Shown here: in pieces, positions 40,201 to 53,453 of the stretch
Position numbering within the stretch: the stretch's first letter is position 1
How the letters are laid out: every line of letters begins with the position of its first letter
The notes under the pieces: generated by a model
Database searches by the model: none
What the model saw: the letters and a program-made list of their open reading frames with translations, nothing else
What the model was told of the DNA's origin: nothing
NCBI GenBank assembly: GCA_013396915.1
Contig: VWZL01002212.1
Coordinates: 427,182 to 491,181 of the forward strand
Reading direction: 5' to 3'
DNA: 64,000 bases
From: Stercorarius parasiticus
Lineage: Eukaryota > Chordata > Aves > Charadriiformes > Stercorariidae
Program-made: the position numbers and the translations under genes

Positions 40201-43200
40201 ACAGTGCACACTTTCAGCAAAGTCCTCAAGAACTGTTTTGGAATGCAAGCAAGCAATGATCAATTCTGTTGTTGCTCCTACTTCAAAATAAAGCAAAGAA
40301 TTGTCTAACTTTATTTTTAAGAACATCAATCTCTTTTTATTATTAGCAAAACATTTTTGACAAACTCTGCCCTGGCATGAACACAAACCCTTGTTGTACT
40401 CAATAGGTACACATCACCACAGGCAGAATTTGGCCCTCAGTGACCTTAGGCTCTCCATGAGCCCAGTCTTCTTCTAGTGTCTATTCACTGTGGGATTTCC
40501 CTCATTCCAGACTCCAGAGCCTTATAACCATGCAACTTGGGACAAGGCCTCCGCAGGACATGTGGCAGTTCTACTTTGACATGGTCATGCACAAGCATTG
40601 ATCAATAGTGACTGTTAAACTTTAACTAGCATAATTTGAGAGAGCGAGAGGCAAGGAATTTACTTTTAAACATGGAAGGCTTAATACGATATTTTCTGAA
40701 TTAAAGACTGCGATTTGAAATAATCCTGTAAATTGAAAATCTATATCTGATGTGGCTGAAGGGGGACATCTAGACCTGACTGTCTTAAATATAGATTTTA
40801 AATCAATATGAGTAGTTTTGGAGCATTACCGTTCAAGGATTTTGTGCCACCGCTGTTAAAGCATTATTAATTCATGTTCTTATCTTTCTCATTTCATAAA
40901 GTGTAAGGGGTTTTTTGGTGCAAGTCTATTAATGTTGGAACTATAATCCATCTTTTTCTATTTGGCTTGGTATTGTCTCTCCAGATCAAAGTTAGATTAT
41001 AACACAGAGTGAATTTCATAAATTATTTTGAAAGATTTTACAGAAAAAAAAAAGGAAGGAGAAAAAAATGCAGGTTAAAGTCAGAAGCACATCACACAAT
41101 TTACCAAGAAGCAGTCAAGACTGCTTGAGATAATATGCTAAAACTCAGCAATAAAAAGTTTGTTTAATTTCTAAAGATGGCAGATGTCATAAAAAAAAGG
41201 GGCTGATGCAAAAATAAAGCCTCCAGAGTCTGGCAGTTCTGTTCGGATGTCAATAAAAGATAATGCAACCTGTCAAATTTGCAAGCATGTTTTATCCAAC
41301 CATCGCATTCTACCTTCACCACTCAAGCATTACCTTCCAGGAAACATCCGCATCTGCCTGATTATCCTAAAGTAATTCTGATGAAGAGAGCAGGCTGCAA
41401 ATTAAAAGCATCTTTCGCTTCCCAGTTTTCTCTCTCTCCCCCCCACCTCACTTTTTTAATCCTTCATTTTCTACAGTTCAGCTAATTTTTTCTTGAAAGG
41501 TTAAGGAGCTAGCAATTATTTCAATGGCTCTTGCAGCTTTAGGGTAAATGTCTCATCTGGCCTTTATTATAAGGAGTTTCCCTTCATGCTTCATACTTGA
41601 TGTCTCTTGTTGAACACTGAGCCTACTCTAGAGTTGCGGTACAACGGTAACTTGGGAGATGCCGAGTCTTGTTCCTACTGCAGCATACGAACCGTAGTAT
41701 AGAGATGGCTTGCAGTTGCCACGGATGGGTTGTCATGCTTCACTCTCCGTTAAGCTGGTGTTGCACCATCAGACAATATACTAAAGGCTACTGCTGGTTT
41801 TATGCTGATTTAGACATATTCCCTTTGGAGAAAGATTTTATCTTTCCTGTATCCATTATGATTTTTCCAAACATTTTAATTTGTCTTCTGTTAAGTCAGC
41901 CGTCACATTTTTTACCACCAGTTCATACATTGTGACTTTGCAAAGTTTTGGAGGTTGCTCGACTATTTCCATTGTGTATGTTCAGTTCTGGAAAGAGGCC
42001 CAAAAAAAGCCCACAGTCACAACAAATCGAGCATTTATTTTGAGGCTTCTGCTGAAAGCCCTCATCACTGAACTGAGAAAGTTTGCACCGTATCCCCATG
42101 ATATGTCTTCGTCTTGTTATGCTTGACAGACTCAATCACCCTGGCTACTGTGTTTCTGGAGAATCTGCCCAAGTTCTGCATCAACCTCCAAAGAAGTCTG
42201 AAAGTCAGAAGATCTGTTGCTTACTTTCCAGTTCTAACGCAAACATGCATAAAATGCATGAATCAATCAAGATCACAGCTATTTCAGGAGCCCAGAAGGG
42301 TGGAGCATTGGGTCAAGGTGAAAATGCTTGTGCTAGTGATTCTCCAGGTTCAGTATTTAGCAAACCCATCCCTGTGCAAGCATTCCCTCCTTGGGCAGAG
42401 CTGGTTTATGCTGTGAGAGGGCTGCTGTTCATTATTCAGCAGCTTGGGTAGCACAGAGAAAGTCCATCTCCACAGACAAAACCAAAAATAAGACAGGCAT
42501 TAATTCCTAAACAAAAAGTCTCTCTTTCCTAAATCACGGAAACGAGAGGGGAAGCTGGCTTAGCACTTCCACTCACTGCAGAAGAAATCCCACAAAACTG
42601 CCACTTTCACCCCAGGATCAGCATCAGTTTGGGAGAAAGGCTGTCAACACAAGCTCTGTGTCATCAGGCAGTGCTGTCCTCCCATGGGCTGGCTCTGTGC
42701 GTCTGTGCTCTCCTCGCTGGGAAGCCACCCGCACGTGCCTGCTGCCACGTGCGTGCACCCTCCGATGGGGATGCTGCGGCTTGCACAGTTCAGCCTCCTT
42801 TGCCTCCCTGTTCCTGCGGGGTGAGGATGCAGGAGGAGACTGTCATTGTCATTATGACAGGCCGTAATTTTTTTTCCCCACTTCTTATTCAGCCGTGACT
42901 TGAGCTGTCCTTCTCCCACAGAAATGCGCCTGTGTAACAACACCCGCGTCCTGCTTCTGCACAGTTAACGCTGTCTTTCTACTGCTTTGTGCGTACCAAT
43001 TTACAAAGCAGAATCAGGCAGTCAGTTATTAAAACTGATCTAATTAATTAAACGAAGTAGCACCAAGGGAAGGCATGCAGCTATACTCGTGGACTGATAT
43101 AAAAGTCTCATCTAGTGATACTCTTCACTGATACCATGACCCTCAGACAAACATCTCCACAAGCTGGAGACACGCCGCTGAATATTGCTTCCTTGAGAAC

Positions 43201-44008
43201 TGAGCAGCTATTACAGACATTTTATGTCTGGGACTGCTGCAGCTTACTGGCTTATCTACGGTTATATGGAAAGTGTGGGGCAGAATCAGCAACAAAAATA
43301 AGATTATAAAGCTGGGGAGTGACTAGGCATCTACAGATGTATGTAAAAATCCTCTGCAGGTTTTCAGCTGGTGTCCAGAGGGCACCAGAAAATAGGGTTG
43401 GACACTGTGTGCTTGGTGTGTCACACCGACATACACAAACAAGCCTCCAAGGTGTCGTCAGCCACACGCAGCACTTGCCACGTAGCTCCTCCCAGCCAGC
43501 CTCCAGATCCAAATTGCAAATAAAGCCTGTAAACTTCACCTCCCCAGAAACTGATTTCCATATTCACTGTTAAGCCCCTGTTGGTGTTGTCTGTGGTAAG
43601 TAATTGAAACACGGTGAATAATGGAGCCAATGATGGATTTAGCAATGTCCTAAATTTGCCGGTCTGTAGGTGGTTTTGTCCACTGCTACTTCCTTCCAGT
43701 ACTAACTACTGACTATTGCTTCCAGAATTAAATACTCTATATGAAAAAATTGTTCCCACAGCACAACTGACAGAAATTTGAAATGATATAATAATAATGT
43801 ACAGTCCATTTGCTGTCTAATGTATGTGTGGGATTGAATAGCTCTTTGCGATATATTCCCTTCTTGCTAAATTACTCTAACTTCAAACTGAATTAAAGTA
43901 GTTAGTTGCCACTACACCATTGAACTTTGATAGCTGGATCCATTCCAGAACTTGGGACTGCAGTCACTTTTCTTGCAGAAATTCACAAATAAGGGAAAAA
44001 GACAAGTT

Positions 44009-44027
44009 AAAAAAAAAAAAAAAAAAA
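44009..44027 (+). repeat. Poly-A run
   Basis: Nineteen consecutive A, followed by an A/G-rich stretch. No retroelement body recognised upstream. Confidence 0.85.
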
Positions 44028-45104
44028 GGAAAAAGAAAGCAGCTTATTCCGTTCTCTAAGCTCTGCTTCGTTCACCAGTCTGGAAAGTGATTATGACTGT
44101 GAAATGTGTATCAGCTGGAAATGTCCCAACAAGGTCGGGGTCTGCTGTGTACATGTTCCCAGTCTCTTCTTCCATGGCAGTAGAACAGCTACATCTCAGA
44201 CTGTGGCTGTGTGTTTATCCATGTACCAACAGACACATTTAAGAACAACAACCCCGCTGGTAATTTTTCCTTACACAATGGCTTGCCAGCAACACTATGG
44301 GAAACCCATGTGGACACCTGCTATCAAATTCATTGCAACAGCTTCTAACACCATTAGCTCATGTCTCTCTGTTTTCCATTAGTGCCAGCTATGCTGAACT
44401 GTGTGGGAACGCACCAAACTATGGAACATACAAAATTACACTGAATTATTACACTATACAAGTATTGCACCTAGAATCCTACCCATAGGACATGTTAGCT
44501 CTAGCTTAGTTGCTGCTTAGGCATGTTAGGCTGTAACTGTGACTGTAATAAGTCATGCACTCAGACATAGCCAAGTGTCTGCATTACAGTTGACAACAGT
44601 ATTTGCTTTTAAACAGGTCCCACTGTACCATGTTGGCAAAGGGGCAAAGTCAGTAAGAAAATGTTTGCACTGGACATGTCTGGTACCTGTATGCATAGCA
44701 CAGACCACCTGGTTTATTGTATTCGCTTGGTAGTGAAGGATCTAGGCAGACACAGCCTGATGAAACTGGCTAGCAGAGAATCAAACGGCTGTATTCTCCA
44801 CGTCTTTGATTACTCTTCAGCTCAGTGAAATCTTTGTGCAAAGTCCTTCTGACTCCGAATGAGCACAAATATGTCCATTCCAGTTCTTAAGAACATAAAA
44901 GACTATGCTACAGCCCTGTTCATAGATGCCCTTCTGTAACCCAGCCCTCTGAAAGAACAAAAGCATTCACTTAAGGAAGGAATAACATACAAGGCAATTT
45001 TTGAAGTTCGGACTATTGAAGTAAAGTATTTGAGCATTTAATATACTTCAATGACTACTCTTGCAGCTAACTGCAAAAGAAGAAGAACAGACATGCAAAA
45101 ATAG

Positions 45105-45175
45105 TAAGTAACTAGTCCGGGGTCACAGTCTATGGCTACAGTGTCTGGCAAGCACAGTGCGAAAGCTTAAATATT
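45105..45175 (-). repeat. Possible MIR-like SINE relic
   Basis: On the plus strand AAGTAACTAGTCCGGGGTCA followed by CAGTCTATGGCTACAGTG resembles the reverse complement of a CORE-SINE core (normally AAGTGACTTGCCCAAGGTCA, then CAGCAAGT and a TGGCAGAG element). Only the core is visible and divergence is high. Confidence 0.35.
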
Positions 45176-47273
45176 CCCCAAATTGAACATATCCGCTGTA
45201 CAGGGGTGAGCCTGAAAGCACATTTGGTGGTCAAGCTGGGAAATGCCCTCCAGGGCACGTGCCCTAGCAAGACCAGCATATTAGTGCATGGCTTTCAGAG
45301 TCAGCTGACACACTGCCTCGTCCACTGCCTGCCTCCAAGGCAGCCACACAGAAGGAGGTGAGAAGGAAGCAAAGGATGTCACCTTTGCACCTACTCGGGA
45401 GACAACCTTTTCAAAGTGCTGTAGATAGATCAAAAGTGCTCAACAGGTTCTCTTGAATATCATTTAATGCTTTCCCCATTTCCCAGGGTCAAAGGTGCTT
45501 TGGATGGAAAACCTCAAGTTTTGGGCAACTTCTGGGGGCATCATGTTTAATACTGGGAATGAAATGAACAGATAACAGAACAGAAGGTTCCCAAAGATAG
45601 CTTTGGGAGTGAAAATGGGAAAAGGGAAACAGAAAACAAAGGAATCAAGTCTCTATACATTCCTCATGGGAACCATTCAGCAGTATAGTCTTTGGTTGCT
45701 ACAGGTGTCACTAGCTCTTCTGCAACATTGTTAATAAAAACCAGCAGCAACAAAAAATACTTTGGTTGGACTTTGTATTTAAGTTAATTAAAATGGCTTA
45801 GATTAAACAGCATCATGCATTTACACAAAGTGCATGTGCCACCTGTGAAAAGTGTCTCTGAGTAAATCTAGATTAGAGATTGTGGTCCGATTTTAATTCA
45901 AGTGAATTGGCTGTAAATGAATTTAAACACAGTAGATGGTGACCAGAGCATGCTAAGAATGCTTGGTTCAGTGTGGGCTGAGCTCCAGGGCAGAGGATGT
46001 CCGGTGATGGCAAATACATTAGAGCTGGATGCCAAGGGACAACAGAGAAGTTTTTGGTGGGATGTGACATGAATTTGGGGCTCTGTACATTTGCTACAGT
46101 CAGATGAGAGGACAGAGCTGGAGAAGGTTTTAGCTATGCATGTATGAAAGATAGCGAGAGCAACTGGTAGTTTTCAGTGTGACTTTCAGTCTCGACTGTC
46201 TGTGTGCGAGAAGTAGCACGAGCCGACCAGCCATGCTGAGAGCTGACCCTTGTGATGGAGCTGGTGGTGAGCTATACTGCTTCAGCTTTTGCCAACGCTC
46301 TGGTGCAACAGGGCTAAAATCCACCAGGCACCAACCTCCTGTCAGCTTCAACAGAAGAATACATGCTTAAATAATCTTTGGGGATCTCTGTACAAAATGG
46401 TATTACTGCCGTCATCTGTCAATCCACCTAGGGAAGTCTTCATCTCCAGCTTGGGAAATACTGCTTACAGAGGTGGGAGAAGGTGGCGGTCTGGGAAATT
46501 TGTAAAATAATGTATTTATATAAGCAACAAAAAAAAATACAATAAAGGGAATACTAGTATTCAGTAAATGAGGACTTGTATTTCTCCTTAAGAGGCCATA
46601 GACAAGTAAAATTAGCCCCTGTAGCTGTTCTAGTATTCAGACAGGCAGATTACCTTTGTAGTCCCACATAAAAGAATGCAGGTAAAGGAGAAATTAGCTA
46701 TTGAATAAAAACCTTCTCTGCGGTTCAAATGTTCAAAAATTCTTCCTCCTGTAAACACTGTTTTTCTAGCTCAAACCTAAGTAAAAAAGAAAAGCAATCT
46801 CCATCACTGGAAATTATGCTCATTTACAAAACATATACAGAAACAGTCTCTACAACAAATCTCTGTGTCTTGTTGTAAGCAGGGAGGCATCAAAATCCAT
46901 AATAACAGCATTTATAAGAGAAAGATCAATATGGCATCTGGTATTTCAAAGGCAGAAAATGATTCTATTAAATTTCTACTTGTAGAAAATGCACTGGACA
47001 AAATACCTAAAACCCATAGTGGGTTTTAGCCTCTCATACTGTGACACTGAATAAATCACAGGGAAACGATCACAAATTTCATTGTAAAAGATGCACTAGG
47101 GCCTGTTTCACCCTCTTCTGATTGAAATGACAGCTCTCCAAGAAAAGATTGTGGCTCAAGATGTCACTGACCTTCTCGAACTCACATCTTACTGGAACAT
47201 CTCTCTTGTCACTGGGATGCGGGGTAAAACTTAAGGTTTGGGGTTTTTTGCCCTGGGTGCCACTGTTTTAATA

Positions 47274-47287
47274 GTGTGTGTGTGTGT
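47274..47287 (+). repeat. (GT)7 microsatellite
   Basis: Seven perfect GT units. Confidence 0.8.
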
Positions 47288-47369
47288 AACTACTTTGGTT
47301 GTGCTAGAGGAAAAACAATAAAAAGGCTAATAGAGAGTTAAATACTTTGATTTTGATTCCCATTTTAGA

Positions 47370-47960
47370 TACATAAAAGCAAAACCTAAAAATGGCCACA
47401 GTGGATTAGACCAAAGGTTTATCCACTCTGGGAGAGCACCCTGTTTTTATAGAATTGACATTAAGAGGTCTCTGAGCACAGTTTTTGCTCCTGGGACTGT
47501 TGACTATCTCTTGTTCTGGTGTCTTGATTAAAAAAAACCACAGAAGTATGGCCATAAGTGGATGGTTATGGAACAGTAAGAACAAGACAACCACATATAG
47601 AATCATAGAACAGTTTGGGTTGGAAGGGACCCTAAAGATCATCCAGTTCCAACCCCCCTGCCATGGGCAGGGACACCTCCCACTAGACCAGGTTGCTCAA
47701 AGTCCCCTCCAGCCTGGTCTTGAACATCTCCATGGAAGGGGCATCCACAACTTCCACGAAACTTCATGCTAATTCTCTCTCTGCCTTTAACGATTTTAGC
47801 TCAGGGACCGTACTTCTCTGAATGTGGGCTTGATGTATTTTGCAATGCTCAGTGGATTTGTTTTAAAGAGCTTCAATCATTCCTTGTAAATTTTTAGTTA
47901 TCTACCATATCCTTTGGCAGGGAATTTCACAAGTCATCTATCTGTTGTGGGAAGAATGGA
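47370..47960 (-). mobile_element. Old diverged CR1-like LINE relic, interrupted
   Basis: The left end reads ACATAAAAGC then AATGGCCACAGTGGATTAGA and CCAAAGGTTTATCC. This is the reverse complement of the 3-prime untranslated end of an old amniote CR1 type (consensus around GGACCTTTGGTCTGATCC). Beyond the younger insertion at 47597-47757, CCTTTGGCAGGGAATTTCAC (about 47911-47930) and the following GGAAGAATGG match, in reverse, the end of the CR1 ORF (a WNSLP-type segment; KKFFT-type segment poorly preserved). Both flanks fit one minus-strand element in the right order. The middle parts (47430-47596, 47758-47900) are too diverged to confirm by eye. Boundaries are approximate. Confidence 0.6.
47597..47757 (-). 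mobile_element. CR1 LINE fragment (younger), minus strand
   Basis: Reverse complement of a CR1 3-prime end. The plus strand reads ATAGAATCATAGAACAGTTT, then GGTTGGAAGGGACCCTAAAG, the CCTGCCATGGCAGG-like CCTGCCATGGGCAGGGACAC, and finally the end of the ORF (APSMEMF-like text in the minus sense). It matches the variant at 35098-36039 (CCCATGGCAGGGGGG, GGTCTAGTGGGAGGTGTCCC). It is truncated at about 160 bp and non-coding. It lies inside an older CR1-like relic of the same orientation. Confidence 0.93.
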
Positions 47961-48983
47961 ATGAAACAACCTAAGCCAGTGAGAAGTTACGGTGTCAGCC
48001 CACTGGCTGTCAATGTTGTCACGTACTCTGTTGGTAACTCATAAATGGAACCCCAGAGGAAAATAGTTTTGAAGTGTGATGGTGAAGTAGATGTTGATGG
48101 ATATTTGCAGAGCATAGTTTCCCAGCATGAAGGACATCAGAGGAGAAAGCATGGAAATGTTAGTTTGCAAACCTTAGAGATTGTGGAAGACAGCCTGTAG
48201 GCTGGACCAACCTATTGGGTTTCCAGCAGGGAGATGGTACCCACGGCTATCTCAGACCTTCCCGGGAGTTCCATGAATATAGTACTGAAGACAGGCTCAG
48301 GAATAACAATACAGAGTCAGTCTGTATTTCAAATACAAGACAAGACAGATACTGCTAGGCCAGGAAGAAGTCTGGAAAGTTGCATCTTTGTTCCTTACCC
48401 TTTATATAAGTGATCAACCATTCTTCTCCTTCATTTCTGCAAGATCTGGAATGATGTGCATTCAGAGAGGAGGCTAGACCAAAGCAGCACCTCCCTTTTC
48501 CCCCTTGAAACCTCTGTGAAGGCCCATTTTGCTGCAATAAACTCTGAACCTTTTTACAGTTAAATACAAATACAGCTATTCATGACACCTGTAAATGGCC
48601 TTGTCTTAGAGTAACGCTCAGTGCTGAAGCCAGTGACATTAAATGAATTAAAGAGTGGATTTTTACATGCACTTGAGATAAAACACAGCAACTGATATAC
48701 GGCCTTAGAAATTTGTACATTGGTAGTAATTAATACCAGTCATTAACCTGGGAGTCACAAGGTCTTATGGTGTCTGAAGGCCTCCAGTGGATGCTAATAA
48801 AGCCAGGCTTTTATACAAGGAACAGAGCAGTTATGGATAAAAGCAGTAGGATAGATGTGACAACCAGCAATTTTAACTTATCACCTTGGAGCTTTATTTT
48901 TGAAAGCTTTTACTTCCCACTGATTGCAGGCTTCCAATTTTGTGTTGTCATGTAATAAATTACAAAAATTATCTTCCTTTTTC

Positions 48984-49001
48984 TTTTTTTTTTTTTTTTT
49001 T
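48984..49001 (+). repeat. Poly-T run
   Basis: Eighteen consecutive T inside a longer pyrimidine-rich stretch starting near 48972. Confidence 0.85.
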
Positions 49002-50977
49002 GGCATGGTGCTTCATAGACAAAGTGTCTAAAAAGCTTCTCTTTTTTTAACAGAATGAGTTAAGTATTGCTGCCATGGTGATTATAAGAAGAAATCAGCA
49101 CCAAACAGCAGCCTAGAAATCTGGATACAGACTAAAAATTCTTAGTAGCCAGAGTATTTGATTTGAATCCTTTCTAACAGGAGGCTTTTACTGTGTGTAT
49201 GAAGGGGGTGGGGGTGGAAGGCTGGAACAAAGAGGTCATTTTGAAAAGCAGATCTTTAATCCTTTTCCTGTAAGTGAGAGGACTGTCTGATTTATTAATT
49301 TGTCTGAAGGAGATCTGAGGGAGATCACTCATAGCAGGGAGGTGAACCTCCTCCTCTCAGCAGGGATGTGAAGGAGAAGGCATTGTCATCCCTGAGATGG
49401 CTGTAAGGGTGGCACCACTATGCTGATCATTTAAAAGCTGTCCCATTTGTCCAGGACCTGCCCTATGTAGCACTAAGTACTCTTGACTCTTGCATATACC
49501 AAGCTCTAACAGAGTTTATTAACATTCACTGCCACATGTACTGAATTTATATTCTAAATAAGTACTCTAGAGCAAGAGGTCTAGTTTGCTGACAGTGCAT
49601 ACACTTGATCATAAGCATCATAAAAAGACGGCAATGGATGCAAAAACTTACAAGAGCCATTGTGAAGCTAGTAAAAATGTTTTCAATATTTAATTAATTA
49701 TCCTCTATGTATCACCAACAAAAAGAGGACAAAGATAATGTGGGATGATTAGAGAACTAAAAGCACAAAGCCATAAAAAAATGCCTTGCTCAAAACCTGC
49801 AACTTATCTAGAGCAGATATAAAACCAGCAATAGCCTGTTAAGCACATGATGAAAAGGTAAAATCTTTGCATCAGAAAAAGTTAGTGAGATCAAAGATGG
49901 AAAGTTTCTGCCACTAATGTCCCCTATGGCTGGCTTGAGAAGGGAGCCCAGGGACTGACAGCTAAACTGAGCTCTTCCAGGGACATGGAGTTGTAGGTGG
50001 TCACTTCAAACTGCTCTGTTCCCTACCATGCAGGGCATTCAAGATTAGTCACATTTCACAGTCAGTGACACTAAACTCTTTCATAGTGCTATAGGTTATA
50101 ATATATTATTTATGATATTTTAATCACCTAAAGTTCAGGGACCTCAAAGCACATATTAATTAATGCCTATTTTAATTATCTCTGCCTCAGAGAGAGGGAG
50201 AAGACACAACTGTGCAGCCTTATTAGCACTACACTCCAGCACCGTAATTAAACGCAGAACACGCAATGCAATACACATTAGGACTGAAAACAGTGGAAGG
50301 TTGGTCATCACCATGGCAGCCTCCCACTGCTGTAACTTCCTTTTTCCTTAACATCATTCTTTTTTCCTGCCTATGTCTTCCTGTGAATGGCAGTTTCCAC
50401 AAGGGAAAACGGGAAAGATCTCTGTTTCTCATGGGCCAAACTCAGTTCTGTTCTTGCAGTAACAGCATCATCGTCAGTGGAGTTACTCTATACTCCATTG
50501 TACCTGGAAGAATATATTACTATTATGAGGAAAAATCTATTCGTGCAGGTATCTTCACATGCAGGTTTTTTTCCTCTTTTTGGCTACCAGCCACTGTGGA
50601 TCTGTCTGCAGGCACAGAAGCCTCTGCTTTGCTTCCTTCAAGCATTCTGTCTCCTTCCCTGTCCAAGAATCCCTAAATTTCACAGCTGCTGGATTCTGAA
50701 AGGAAAAAAAAATAGATTCTTTGTATTTTCTGACTCTTCACAATAAATTAACAGCGGGCTGAAGAGGCAAGTCAGTGTGCAAAGGTCATACAGACAGTCA
50801 ATGGAAAAGCATCAATACAACACTCAGTAATGCCAATCTCTAGCATCCTACCCTTGTTTGATGAATGACTAAGTTAGGAAATTCCAATCCCTGCCATTCA
50901 AGCATCTTCTTACATATATTTTAGACATTAAAGACAAAGAAAACTCCAATAAACTGAGATGCTGATCCTAAGCCCCT

Positions 50978-51040
50978 GGAAGTCTGCTTCCTGTTTCCTG
51001 TTGACTTCAAGGTTTTTAGGATAAGACCTTAAGAGCTTAA
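50978..51040 (+). repeat. Old dispersed repeat module (TTGACTTCAATGG type)
   Basis: CTGGAAGTCTGCTTCC and CCTGTTGACTTCAAGG, then TTTTTAGGATAAGACCTTAA. These correspond to the half-module, centre and right flank of the dispersed repeat also seen at 28637 and 60845. Family name not recognised. Confidence 0.4.
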
Positions 51041-51873
51041 TAATGACATCATAAAAAAAAACTACTTAACTCTGTACTGGTACTATCATATAGTGTTAGT
51101 TTTCAGCCTTTTTCGTTTGCAGCGCCTTAAAATTTACACAATAGACTTGATTTACTTAGCAAAGTTCTGCAGATGCCTTATGAGTGGTGCTCACACTCTC
51201 AGGTAGGTATGGATCATACACTTAAAGCATCTGCTAGGAGGAAGGAAAGGACATTCATATAAAAAAACACCAAACCTTACCAGTAACTGAATACAGGAAA
51301 ATTCTGTTTTCTCTTTCTTATTTCATGCTAATTACCAAATTCTTTCAACTTTATATTGCAATAAATTTCCCTCAGTTTCACTTCCCTTGCCCCATTCCGT
51401 AAAATTTGTCAAAATAAATAATGAAATTGAATAGTTAAGCTTGCAGAAATTGCTACTACTTTATCAATGCCTGAGCTAACAAAAGCATTTTTTATGCACC
51501 TGCATAAAATAGAAGGAACTGAATAGCTTTTAAGACATGTGCTACATTTTAATATGTGCTGGTGACATGCAGAAGCGTATCTACAATGCTGAAAGGAGTG
51601 GAAGTGGAAGAATGGATGGAGAGGGCTCGACTTACAGCACTATCTGAGCTCAGAGCACTCAGCAATACCAAGAAATTTTGTACGCTCATGCTTCTTTGTA
51701 ATGAATTTACTAATCTTAGAACAAACAGTGGTGCCTTGCTTGGCCAATAAATTTTGCATCAAATCCTAAATCATCATTTTAGTAATTTCTAAAAAGCAAA
51801 CCAATGTAAAATGTTAAGGTTTCAGTATCTTTTACTCTTAAATGTAATATTTAACTTTATTATTTACTTATTT

Positions 51874-51907
51874 GCATTTGCTATTATTTTGCATTTGCTA
51901 TTATTTT
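51874..51907 (+). repeat. 17-bp tandem duplication
   Basis: GCATTTGCTATTATTTT occurs twice head to tail, followed by a decayed partial third unit, in very AT-rich DNA. Confidence 0.9.
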
Positions 51908-53404
51908 GCTTTACTCTATTATAATTTATTTTGCAATTTTAACTCACTTTGTGATATATTTAAAGTGCTCTATTAATTCTGATAGTTTTGTTAACAAAAC
52001 ACGACAGCATGCTTAGTGGATTATAGCGGGTTTCCTTCCACTACTCCGCATCAAGTGACTGTAGAAACATTAATGTATGCCTAAATTAGACCAAGGCAGC
52101 AAGTGAGTTTAGACTCGTTTAACCTTCCCCAAAGTTTTAGAAGAGCTCACCAATATTGCTCTGCAAAGCATCTATAGTCTTATAATGGAGCCATTATGTG
52201 ACATTGTTATGATACCTTCTTCCCAAGCTCCCAAAGTCTTGCAAGTAATTGACTTTTTATGCCCTGCTATTCTCACTGGCAATTTTCAGGTTGTATCATC
52301 ACAATTCTTAATTTTGACTCCTCCCATAAAGTAAAGTTTCCTGAAGTCCTCCTTATATTTTTTATGTTTATTAGAAGGATCAGGAAGAAAAGGCGAAAAA
52401 AAAAGCCCAGGGTGTCATTACCCTTATTCATATCTACGAATAATGTTTTGCTCCATAAATAATTCACTGAACTCATAGCACAAGGTACAGGTGTTAGCTT
52501 GTCACAGTTTAGCCTCATATGGATATAACCAATATATTCATGAAACCTTGGGGACTGGGAGAAGACTTGCTTGTCTTTTGAAGCTGAAAATAAAAAAAAG
52601 TAAACCAAAATTTTAAGAGAACTGTTTATAAGGAAAAAAATACACAAGTACATTAGTGCTTCAGTAGCTGAACCCCAGCCTGAGGACTCAGCTTAAGACA
52701 AAAGCTTGTCTCAGAACCCCTTGAATTTGGACAGAGGCAAAATTGAACTGGGTCCTGAGGACATCTTTAAATAGAGTACAACAGCGTTCAGTTCACTGGG
52801 GGTAAATGCTACAGCAAAACTTCACTGAAAACCTACTTCATTTTTTTCACCTAGCTTCTGCTTTCTCATGATTGCATATCCATGTATAAACTCTGAAAGC
52901 TCAACGAAGATTTTAAAGAGAAAACAGAAAACAAACGGGTTCAGTCATCTCTGGAGAGCATTTGGGGAAACTAGTGGGTGCCGAACTAGAATTTTCGAAG
53001 TCAAAGAAGGGTAGGTGAATGGACACAAAAACTGACACTGCAGACTGACTTTCCATAGAAAGCCGACAGTCATTTTGGAAATACAGGAAAAAATAATGTC
53101 ATTATTTTTCCCTTCTGTCGTCAGCTTCTCTCTTCTTTTTAACCCTCAAGGAACTGACTTTTTTTAAGCATGAACCCCAGTGCATTGGGGTAACTTAATT
53201 TCAATAAATTAAGCATCAGCTGTTCTATTTAGAGCTCAATTTTTAAAAATTTATTAATTAACTACTAAATCATTAAATACACTCCCTGCATGTGGGCATG
53301 CTAAAATGCAAAATGTTGGGCCCGCTTCTCTGGCTCTCTGCATTCAGGTGGCAGAGGCAGAAGTAGAAACCAGATGGAACACAGCAGATGGGTATTCTGC
53401 CGTT

Positions 53405-53453
53405 GCAAAGAAGTCCCTGGAGCTGTAAAAGGGAGCAAAGAAGTCCCTGGAGC
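53405..53453 (+). repeat. 19-bp direct repeat with 30-bp period
   Basis: GCAAAGAAGTCCCTGGAGC occurs at 53405-53423 and again at 53435-53453, with 11 bases between. A local duplication; no function inferred. Confidence 0.9.

Larger units (their letters stand above)
36121..47369. other. Non-coding DNA, no supported gene
   Basis: Mostly AT-rich unique DNA with no supported exon. Candidate regulatory blocks at 37240-37560 and 40090-40200 are listed separately. A short perfect inverted repeat sits at 39650-39682, a 19-base poly-A at 44009, and a weak MIR-like relic at 45105-45175. Open frames are short and without recognisable domains. Confidence 0.55.

Noticed and set aside
44001..44060. Poly-A run as the tail of a processed pseudogene
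   Set aside because: No gene-like sequence upstream and no target-site duplication visible.
44880..44960. AAGAACATAAAAGACTATGC as a possible old CR1 3-prime end
   Set aside because: Only the first 20 or so bases resemble the CR1 end; the following sequence does not match.
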